Assembly: GCA_024763575.1 (NCBI GenBank)
Contig: JANTFF010000076.1
Span: 1-5,110, forward strand
Origin: Sulfurovum sp.
GTDB lineage: Bacteria; Campylobacterota; Campylobacteria; Campylobacterales; Sulfurovaceae
Reading direction: 5' to 3'
DNA: 5,110 bases
In this document: in pieces, positions 1-4,903 of the stretch
Layout: every line of letters begins with the position of its first letter
How positions within the stretch are numbered: the first letter of the stretch is position 1
Program-made: the position numbers and the translations under genes
Notes under the pieces: generated by a model
Seen by the model: the letters and a program-made list of their open reading frames with translations, nothing else
The model's database searches: none
What the model was told of the DNA's origin: nothing

Positions 1-69
1 ACGATTATAGCTGACCCTATATTGAGCTATTATATTTTGTCTGACTTTATTATTGGATTTTTCTTATGA
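1..69 (+). CDS. 3' end of an unidentified gene, probably a small membrane protein (partial)
   Basis: Reading from base 1, an open frame of 22 codons ends at TGA 67-69. It enters from outside the window, so its start and length are unknown. The visible tail is strongly hydrophobic and ends in SDFIIGFFL, as expected for a protein finishing in or just after a membrane segment. Its stop overlaps the mrdA start as ATGA (66-69), the classic arrangement for translational coupling, and this is the main reason to believe the frame is real. From memory, Campylobacter and Helicobacter carry a small integral membrane protein gene directly upstream of their PBP2 gene, after engB, and this would fit. An MreD-like role is possible from the position but cannot be judged from 22 residues. 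Confidence 0.55.
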   Translation, partial: TIIADPILSYYILSDFIIGFFL

Positions 70-1874
70 GATATGGATTTATAATTACACTTTTTGTGCT
101 ATTTTGGATTATGTTAATATCTAGGATTTATCAAATTAGTATCAAAAGTAACCTTTATTATGAAGGATTAGCAAAAAATAATATAGAGAGAAAATATTAT
201 ATTAAACCTGTTCGTGGTGAAATTTTAGATAGAAATAATAAGTTATTAGCTGTAAACAAAATAGGTTTTTCTATCAAAATAGCACCTCATCTTAAAAATG
301 GAAGTAAAGATTTAGTTGATACTCTTAATAGTATAGTAAAAGAGTTCCCAGAATATAATATTACAAAGCTTTTAAAAAGATACAAGAAAAAAAACTCATA
401 TTATAATCATAGATTTATTAGGATTATTGATTTTATCTCTTATGAAGATATGATTGGTGCATATCCAAAACTAACAATTAATAAACTAATAAAAATAGAA
501 TCAGAAACAAAGAGATATTACCCAGTGGGAGATATGGCTACACATATTGTGGGTTATGTTGGTCGTTCTAACAAAAGAGATAATTCAAAAGATGATGTAG
601 TAGAAAAAGTAGGAGTTGTAGGTAGGACAGGTTTAGAGAAACAATATAACTCTGTACTGCAAGGTCAGTTAGGATATAGGATAGTAAAAGTTAGTGCAAC
701 AAATAAAGAGGTTGCTCAACTTGAAAAAAAAGAGCCTCTTGAAGACCAAAACTTAATATTAAATATAGATTTAAGATTACAGAAAAAGATAAATGAGCTA
801 TTTAAAGACCAATCGGGTGTAGCAGTAGTTATGAATGTCAATGGTGATGTCTTAGCAGCTGTAAGTTATCCATCTTATGACCCAAATCTCTTTGTGGGAG
901 GTATCTCTTCTGCTGATTGGAAAGCATTGATTGATGATTTTAACCATCCCTTTACTAATAAAATTGTATCAGGTCTATATCCTCCAGGTTCTACTATAAA
1001 AATGGGAATGGCACTAGCTTTTTCTAAATCTGGCAAAGCCTCATTAGATAGAGCAGAACACTGTAGAGGATATATAAAAATAGGAAAAAATAGTCATAAA
1101 TTTAGATGTTGGTCAAGATGGGGGCATGGAACAGTACCTTTACGAAAAGCAATTAGAGAGAGTTGTGATGTCTATTTCTATAATAAAAGTCTTAAAGTTG
1201 GTATAAATGATATGTCTAAATATCTAAATGAGTTTGGATTAGGTGTCAAAACAGGTATAGATTTGCCAAGAGAGAGGGCTGGTATTATTCCAAATAAAGA
1301 GTGGAAGATGAGAAGATATAAACAGCCTTGGTATTTAGGAGAGACTATTATTGCTTCTATTGGTCAAGGGTATGACCTAGTCTCTCCTATACAGTTAGCA
1401 AGATATACTGCATTTTTGGCAACAAAAAAACTACCAACTCCACATCTTGCACATAAGGTTGCAGGTAAAATAGTTGAACCGAAATATAAAAACATAGAAG
1501 TAAATGATTATTTTTTAGATACTATTAGAAAAGGTATGTATGATGTCTGTAATGCTCCAAGAGGAACAGCACATAGAACCATGTCTCATTTACCTATACT
1601 TGTTGCAGGTAAAACAGGTACATCTCAAGTTGTATCTATACCTCAAAGTGAAAAGAGACGGATGAAAGAGTCTCAAATGGAATATTATAGTCGTTCTCAT
1701 GCTCTGTTTACCTCTTATGCTCCTTTTAATCATCCAAAATTTGTTGTAACTGTATTGGTAGAACATGGTGGTCATGGAGGTAGTACCTCTGGACCAATTG
1801 CTGCTGAAATTTATAAATGGATGTTTAAAAAAGGTTATTTCAAAGATGAAATCAAGATTACACCTAAGAAATAG
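66..1874 (+). CDS. mrdA: Penicillin-binding protein 2 (peptidoglycan D,D-transpeptidase, elongasome)
   Basis: PBP2 is a class B monofunctional transpeptidase that cross-links peptide stems during side-wall growth. It is anchored in the inner membrane with its catalytic part in the periplasm and works with RodA and the Mre proteins. The 602 residues are a normal length. A single N-terminal membrane segment (about 5-20) is followed by the dimerisation/pedestal domain, which opens with RGEILDRN at 50-57. The transpeptidase domain spans about 248-590. Its three motifs are present: S309-T-I-K312 with the nucleophilic serine, S366-C-D368 (PBP2-type SxD instead of SxN), and K516-T-G518. The stretches RWGHG, PWYLGETIIASIGQGY and NAPRGTA are typical of PBP2 rather than FtsI. 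The ATG overlaps the preceding stop as ATGA, and only a weak GGA (55-57) precedes it, so coupled translation is likely. C333, C348, H354 and C367 form a possible zinc site. The gene is intact and converges on the transporter gene 10 bp downstream. Confidence 0.96.
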   Translation: MRYGFIITLFVLFWIMLISRIYQISIKSNLYYEGLAKNNIERKYYIKPVRGEILDRNNKLLAVNKIGFSIKIAPHLKNGSKDLVDTLNSIVKEFPEYNITKLLKRYKKKNSYYNHRFIRIIDFISYEDMIGAYPKLTINKLIKIESETKRYYPVGDMATHIVGYVGRSNKRDNSKDDVVEKVGVVGRTGLEKQYNSVLQGQLGYRIVKVSATNKEVAQLEKKEPLEDQNLILNIDLRLQKKINELFKDQSGVAVVMNVNGDVLAAVSYPSYDPNLFVGGISSADWKALIDDFNHPFTNKIVSGLYPPGSTIKMGMALAFSKSGKASLDRAEHCRGYIKIGKNSHKFRCWSRWGHGTVPLRKAIRESCDVYFYNKSLKVGINDMSKYLNEFGLGVKTGIDLPRERAGIIPNKEWKMRRYKQPWYLGETIIASIGQGYDLVSPIQLARYTAFLATKKLPTPHLAHKVAGKIVEPKYKNIEVNDYFLDTIRKGMYDVCNAPRGTAHRTMSHLPILVAGKTGTSQVVSIPQSEKRRMKESQMEYYSRSHALFTSYAPFNHPKFVVTVLVEHGGHGGSTSGPIAAEIYKWMFKKGYFKDEIKITPKK

Positions 1875-1877
1875 AAT

Positions 1878-1915
1878 AAAAAGACTAAATAAACATATTA
1901 TCCATAGTCTCTTTT
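1878..1915. terminator. Weak bulged hairpin between convergent genes, possible bidirectional terminator
   Basis: The arms AGACTA (1882-1887) and TAGTCT (1905-1910) enclose a 17-nt loop. Outside them AAAA (1878-1881) faces TTTT (1912-1915) across a one-base bulge at C1911. On the plus strand the hairpin ends in a T-run for mrdA; on the minus strand the complement of the A-run gives TTTTT for the transporter transcript. The stem has only two G/C pairs and overlaps the last codons of the transporter gene, so it would be weak. The placement at the junction of two convergent genes is the main support. Confidence 0.35.
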
Positions 1916-2832
1916 AGAAAAATAGCCAAAAGAATTAGCAGACTAATTCCTGCTGGTTTGCTATATAGTCTGTTTGCAGTAATGTATATAAGCATAATAG
2001 TAGCTACTACCATAGTAGATACATTAAATACTACTAACGGATTGGTTAAATCTATAGGTAAATCTCTAATAAGTGCAGAAAAACCAATTACCATAGTAAT
2101 ATTGGCAAGGTTTGAACCGATTATATTTCCTATTGCCATATCAGTTTTGCCTTTGAGTGCAGCCAAAACAGATACAACAAGTTCTGGCATAGATGTACCA
2201 ACACTAATTAGTACTATACCTATAATCCACTCACTAACTCCAAAAGTTTTGGCAATTGCTGATGCACTCTCTACTGTAAAATGAGCTCCTGCTATAACCA
2301 AAATAAATCCAACCAATAGTAGAGTTATAGTCTTAATCCAACCAAAACCATTATCTTCTTTTATATCTTCAATCTGTTCTATTCCTATTCCATGAGCCTG
2401 TTTGATCAAAAATAGTATATATGCGACCATAAGTATAAGTAGTAAAATACCATCAAATTTATCAATTTTACCATCAATTCCCATTAATATAAATAGCATT
2501 ACAGGAAATAATGCCCAAGAGCTATCTTTTGCAAAGAAATCTCTATCGGACTTAATATTAGTTATAATTAAAAATATAATAGCAAGTACTAATGATATAT
2601 TGAGTATATTACTACCTATGACATTAGATATAGCCATATCTGTTTTGCCATTTATTGTAGCCGCAATAGAAGCAGCCATCTCAGGAAGTGAAGTACCTAA
2701 TGCCACAAGTGTAGCTCCTATAATAAATTCAGGAATATGAAGTCTGATTGCAATTTTTTCACTCTGATTAATGATAAAATCAGCTCCCCATATTAGTGAT
2801 GCAATTGCCAAAATAAATATAACAAAATCCAT
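1885..2832 (-). CDS. CaCA-superfamily Na+/Ca2+ (or K+-dependent) exchanger-like transporter, YrbG type
   Basis: This is an inner-membrane cation exchanger of 315 residues with about ten hydrophobic segments, a normal length for bacterial members. The two inverted alpha-repeats that build the ion site are plain: GATLVALGTSLPE (39-51) with NVIGSNILN (70-78), and GIVLISVGTSMPE (205-217) with NIIGSNLAN (236-244). The key acids are E51 and E217. The repeats lie 166 residues apart and share the KTDMAI stretch almost unchanged. A charged cytoplasmic loop (about 150-165, EQIEDIKED) separates the halves. By family it should exchange Ca2+ for Na+ (or H+/K+), but substrate and direction cannot be read from the sequence. 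At the position where the archaeal NCX_Mj has Asp240, this protein has N244. The start overlaps the ybeY stop as TAATG with a strong SD, so the two genes should be co-translated. There is no obvious functional link to ybeY. Confidence 0.93.
   Translation of the reverse strand: MDFVIFILAIASLIWGADFIINQSEKIAIRLHIPEFIIGATLVALGTSLPEMAASIAATINGKTDMAISNVIGSNILNISLVLAIIFLIITNIKSDRDFFAKDSSWALFPVMLFILMGIDGKIDKFDGILLLILMVAYILFLIKQAHGIGIEQIEDIKEDNGFGWIKTITLLLVGFILVIAGAHFTVESASAIAKTFGVSEWIIGIVLISVGTSMPELVVSVLAALKGKTDMAIGNIIGSNLANITMVIGFSALIRDLPIDLTNPLVVFNVSTMVVATIMLIYITANRLYSKPAGISLLILLAIFLKETMDNMFI
2135..2649. repeat. Direct DNA repeat marking the two alpha-repeats of the exchanger
   Basis: The 17-mers at 2135-2151 and 2633-2649 (GCCATATCNGTTTTGCC) differ at one base and lie 498 bp (166 codons) apart. 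Both encode the GKTDMAI stretch of the two alpha-repeats on the minus strand. This is an internal gene duplication seen at the protein level with locally conserved codons, not a mobile or regulatory repeat. Confidence 0.6.
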
Positions 2833-3257
2833 TAACCCTCCTCCACTCTTACAATTAGACTTTTGGGGAGATTGAACATATTGATAATCTCCTTCTCTTT
2901 TGTTCTCATCTGCCCACTATCTATCTCATGGTCATAACCCAATAGATGTAAAAGCCCATGAATAAATAGTAGAGTTAACTCATCTGTTTGACTATGAGCA
3001 AATTCATCTGATTTTTCTTTAACAAAATCAGCAGATATTACTATAGAACCTAATGGCATATTGTCAAAATTACCCTCAAGAGGAAAACTAAGTACATCTG
3101 TAGCTTTGTCAATATTTCTGTATTGGTGATTATACTTTTTTATTAGAGTATTATCACAAATAGTCAAATCAATCTCTCTATGAGTTAGTTTCTCTGCAAT
3201 ATCTTCTAAACGATTTATATTTATCTCTGTATTAGTTAGGTTTTCAATATTTAACAT
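2832..3257 (-). CDS. ybeY: Endoribonuclease YbeY (rRNA maturation factor)
   Basis: YbeY is a zinc-dependent, cytoplasmic single-strand endoribonuclease family needed for 16S rRNA 3' maturation and ribosome quality control in bacteria where it has been studied. The 141 residues are a usual length for the short form. The metal motif HxxxHxxxxxH is complete: H100-GLL-H104-LLGYD-H110. Upstream of it the family block TDVLSFP (53-59) follows Y46-R47, the arginine thought to matter for activity. The N-terminus, MLNIENLT, looks like that of other epsilonproteobacterial YbeY proteins, so I accept the ATG at 3257-3255. No Shine-Dalgarno precedes it (AACTTCTTGT), and a candidate -10 so close upstream suggests a very short leader. 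The stop overlaps the exchanger's start. The gene diverges from queC across 50 bp. Confidence 0.96.
   Translation of the reverse strand: MLNIENLTNTEININRLEDIAEKLTHREIDLTICDNTLIKKYNHQYRNIDKATDVLSFPLEGNFDNMPLGSIVISADFVKEKSDEFAHSQTDELTLLFIHGLLHLLGYDHEIDSGQMRTKEKEIINMFNLPKSLIVRVEEG
2836..2844 (-). promoter_or_regulatory. Strong Shine-Dalgarno of the exchanger, inside the ybeY 3' end
   Basis: The minus strand reads GGAGGAGGG three bases before the TAATG stop/start overlap. It is formed by the final ybeY codons for Val-Glu-Glu-Gly. This long anti-16S match decides the exchanger start at 2832 and lets ribosomes finishing ybeY reinitiate directly. Confidence 0.85.
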
Positions 3258-3265
3258 ACAAGAAG

Positions 3266-3274
3266 TTTATCCAA
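3266..3274 (-). promoter_or_regulatory. Candidate -10 region for the ybeY-exchanger operon
   Basis: Read on the minus strand the spacer gives TTGGATAAA, in which GATAAA matches TATAAT at four of six positions. Transcription would then start about one or two bases before the ybeY ATG, giving an almost leaderless message. The same minus-strand GATAAA recurs in front of glyS where no divergent gene exists, which weakens the case. This is a tentative call. Confidence 0.3.
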
Positions 3275-3278
3275 ATAT

Positions 3279-3287
3279 TGGTAAAAT
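3279..3287 (+). promoter_or_regulatory. Extended -10 promoter of queC
   Basis: TGGTAAAAT is an extended -10 (TGn plus TAAAAT), preceded by A/T-rich sequence with no -35 box, as is usual for the housekeeping sigma factor of Campylobacterota. It sits 20 bp before the queC ATG. Between them lies AAGG (about 3298-3301), a reasonable Shine-Dalgarno six bases from the start. The flanking 22 bp (3266-3287) match the glyS promoter at 19 positions. Confidence 0.7.
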
Positions 3288-3307
3288 GTCTTTAAAAAAG
3301 GTTTGAT

Positions 3308-3976
3308 ATGAGTAAAAAAGCAGTTTGCATTATCTCTGGTGGTATGGATAGTGCATTGAGTGCTAAAATAGCCCAGCAAGAGGGTTTTGATATAATAGCC
3401 TTGCATTTTAATTATGGGCAGATAACCCAAATCAAAGAGCTAGAGTCATTTAGAAAAATATCTGATTATTTAGAAGTAGTAAAAAGATATGAGATAGATT
3501 TAGATTTCTTTAAACAGATAGGTGCATCAGCTCTGATAGATAGCTCTTTGGAAGTTCCCACAGGTGGGATAGAAGATGGTGTCCCAATAACTTATGTACC
3601 TTTTAGAAATGGTATATTTATCTCTATTGCTACAGCTATAGCTGAGAAACATGGAGCTAAAGCCATATATATTGGTGTAGTAGAAGAAGATAGTAGTGGT
3701 TATCCTGATTGTAGAGATGAGTATATATCCTCAATGCAAAAAGCTATAAACTTAGGAACAAAAGATGAGACTAATTTGGAGATAAAAATGCCATTGGTTC
3801 ATATGAAAAAAGAGCAGATAGTACAAAAATCATTAGATTTAGGAGTTCCACTACAATATACATGGAGTTGTTACCAAAATGAAGATAAAGCATGTGGTGT
3901 TTGTGATAGTTGCAGACTAAGATTAAAAGGTTTTGCAAAAGCCAAACAGAAAGATTTAATAGATTATAAGGATTAA
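3308..3976 (+). CDS. queC: 7-cyano-7-deazaguanine (preQ0) synthase QueC
   Basis: QueC converts 7-carboxy-7-deazaguanine to preQ0 using ATP and ammonia. This is the step before QueF reduction and tRNA insertion in queuosine synthesis, and it takes place in the cytoplasm. The 222 residues are full length. The N-terminal ATP-pyrophosphatase (PP-loop) motif is SGGMDS at 10-15, followed by HFNYGQ at 33-38. YVPFRN (96-101) and SGYPDCRDE (130-138) are QueC signatures. The C-terminal zinc site has four cysteines: C188, C196, C199 and C202 (CxxxxxxxCxxCxxC). The usual start is supported by the AAGG site and promoter just upstream. The downstream lipoprotein gene begins 5 bp after the stop, with its SD inside the last queC codons, so the two are probably one transcript. 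queD, queE and queF are not in view. Confidence 0.97.
   Translation: MSKKAVCIISGGMDSALSAKIAQQEGFDIIALHFNYGQITQIKELESFRKISDYLEVVKRYEIDLDFFKQIGASALIDSSLEVPTGGIEDGVPITYVPFRNGIFISIATAIAEKHGAKAIYIGVVEEDSSGYPDCRDEYISSMQKAINLGTKDETNLEIKMPLVHMKKEQIVQKSLDLGVPLQYTWSCYQNEDKACGVCDSCRLRLKGFAKAKQKDLIDYKD
3968..3972 (+). promoter_or_regulatory. Shine-Dalgarno of the lipoprotein gene, inside the queC 3' end
   Basis: AAGGA lies nine bases before the ATG at 3982, within the last codons of queC. It supports that start and translation from a shared queC message. Confidence 0.7.
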
Positions 3977-3981
3977 AAAAT

Positions 3982-4839
3982 ATGAAAAAAACATTATCAT
4001 TAACATTACTATTGTTATTAACAGGATGTATAGATAGTTCCAGCATAAAAGAGCAATACAAAAGTAGTGGAGCAAATCTATCTATACCAGAATCAGTAGT
4101 ATATGATAAAAACCAAAATGTTATATATGCCTCAAATGTAAATAGTATAAAAAGTTCAAATCCATGGATAAATAATAATGGATTTATATCCAAATTGGAT
4201 AAAAATGGAAAAGTAATCAAACTAAAATGGGCAACAGGACTACAATCACCAAAAGGATTAGCTGTATATAAAAACAGTCTATTTGTATCAGATTTAAACC
4301 AAGTAGTGCAAATTGATACAACTACAGGAAAAATAGTAAATAAGTTTCCCACCCCAAAAGGGATAAAAATGCTAAATGATATAGCATGTGATGAGGTAAA
4401 AGAGGAATGTTTTGTATCTGATTCAGGAACTAAGCAGATTTTCAAACTATCTAAAGATGGTAAATTTACCCTACTATATGACAAAGAGAAGGTATCTAAC
4501 CCTGAACAGAATGGTCTATATATAGACCAAGATAATCTGATAATGCAAGGAGAGGTGGGAAAACTAAAATCTCTAAACCTAAAAACAAAAAAAGTAACTA
4601 CTATTTCAGATAGTGTAGGTATATCAATAGATGGGATTACAAAATATGAAGATAAAGGATATATAGTCTCAACTTGGAGTGGTGGTATCTATTTTGTTGA
4701 TAAACAGGGTAAAACCAAACAGATTTTAGGTGATGGGTTCAATACAGCTGATATATTCTACTCTAATGATTTAGATTTATTATTAGTTCCTGATTTTGCT
4801 CATCATATTTTAGGATATAAAGTTAGCCAAAAGTTATAG
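3982..4839 (+). CDS. Lipoprotein with SMP-30/gluconolactonase-like six-bladed beta-propeller
   Basis: The 285-residue product starts with a short lipoprotein signal: MKK, a leucine-rich core and lipobox L13-T-G-C16, so cleavage and lipidation at C16 are expected. Residue +2 is Ile, not Asp, which by the E. coli rule points to the outer membrane, but sorting in this phylum is not certain. The mature part is a run of strand-rich repeats (blade-like stretches such as GLAVYKNSLFVSD and GITKYEDKGYIVS). It matches SMP-30/LRE landmarks: PE at 36-37, LND at 131-133, QNG at 176-178 and IDG at 216-218. By comparison with human SMP-30 (recalled ligands Glu18, Asn154, Asp204), E37, N177 and D217 would bind a divalent metal. 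C136 and C143 flank a predicted hairpin and could form a disulfide. Substrate is unknown; a lactonase or a pure binding role are both possible. It follows queC by 5 bp. A perfect 18-bp palindrome lies in the coding region. Confidence 0.88.
   Translation: MKKTLSLTLLLLLTGCIDSSSIKEQYKSSGANLSIPESVVYDKNQNVIYASNVNSIKSSNPWINNNGFISKLDKNGKVIKLKWATGLQSPKGLAVYKNSLFVSDLNQVVQIDTTTGKIVNKFPTPKGIKMLNDIACDEVKEECFVSDSGTKQIFKLSKDGKFTLLYDKEKVSNPEQNGLYIDQDNLIMQGEVGKLKSLNLKTKKVTTISDSVGISIDGITKYEDKGYIVSTWSGGIYFVDKQGKTKQILGDGFNTADIFYSNDLDLLLVPDFAHHILGYKVSQKL
4512..4529. repeat. Perfect 18-bp palindrome inside the lipoprotein gene
   Basis: TGGTCTATATATAGACCA is its own reverse complement. It covers the codons around N177-G178 of the lipoprotein, near its presumed metal site. 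As RNA it could form only a short hairpin with a tight A/U-rich turn. As DNA it has the symmetry of a dimeric repressor operator, but it is far inside a gene. It may be chance plus codon constraints. Confidence 0.8.
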
Positions 4840-4845
4840 TAACCA

Positions 4846-4893
4846 CCTATTTATCAATATTTTGGTAAAATCCCATAATTATTGATAGATAGG
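4846..4893. repeat. 14-bp inverted repeat bracketing the glyS promoter and overlapping its SD
   Basis: The left arm CCTATTTATCAATA (4846-4859) pairs with TATTGATAGATAGG (4880-4893) over 14 positions with one G.T/U.G pair (4851/4888) and no gaps, around a 20-nt loop. The loop contains the extended -10 of glyS, and the right arm reaches into the AGGA Shine-Dalgarno (4891-4894). No T-run follows the stem, so an ordinary intrinsic terminator for the lipoprotein gene is unlikely. A DNA operator, or an RNA hairpin formed only in read-through transcripts, fits better. Confidence 0.75.
4863..4871 (+). promoter_or_regulatory. Extended -10 promoter of glyS
   Basis: TGGTAAAAT is the same extended -10 as in front of queC, with no -35 box. 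It lies 32 bp before the glyS ATG, so the expected transcript start is near 4878, just before the right arm of the inverted repeat. AGGA (4891-4894), nine bases from the ATG, serves as Shine-Dalgarno. Confidence 0.7.
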
Positions 4894-4903
4894 ACAAGCA
4901 AAT

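Noticed and set aside
1590..1775. 61-codon minus-strand open frame inside mrdA
   Set aside because: It covers the KTG region of PBP2, has no recognisable motif, no Shine-Dalgarno that I could see and no partner gene.
1958..2740. Two plus-strand open frames (1958-2284 and 2402-2740) opposite the exchanger gene
   Set aside because: They are mirror images of the two alpha-repeat halves of the transporter. Their similar size and sequence reflect the internal duplication of the real gene on the other strand.
3633..3644. 12-bp palindrome CAGCTATAGCTG within queC
   Set aside because: A perfect 12-mer palindrome is expected about once in a window of this size, and it is explained by codons of a conserved protein.
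3771..4484. 237-codon open frame on the minus strand, antisense to the queC 3' end and most of the first two thirds of the lipoprotein gene
   Set aside because: It is long for a shadow frame, but it lies across two well-supported plus-strand genes, shows no family motif, and starts and ends at arbitrary points within them. Its hydrophobic, Ser/Leu/Phe-rich composition is what the complement of Lys/Asp/Asn-rich A/T coding sequence gives.
4846..4893. Intrinsic terminator for the queC-lipoprotein operon
   Set aside because: The stem is long enough, but no T-run follows it and the sequence continues directly into the glyS Shine-Dalgarno, so a regulatory reading is preferred.
4840..4903. T-box or other riboswitch leader for glyS
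   Set aside because: The spacer is only 64 bp and the likely leader about 26 nt, too short for a T-box or glycine riboswitch, and none of their conserved elements is seen.
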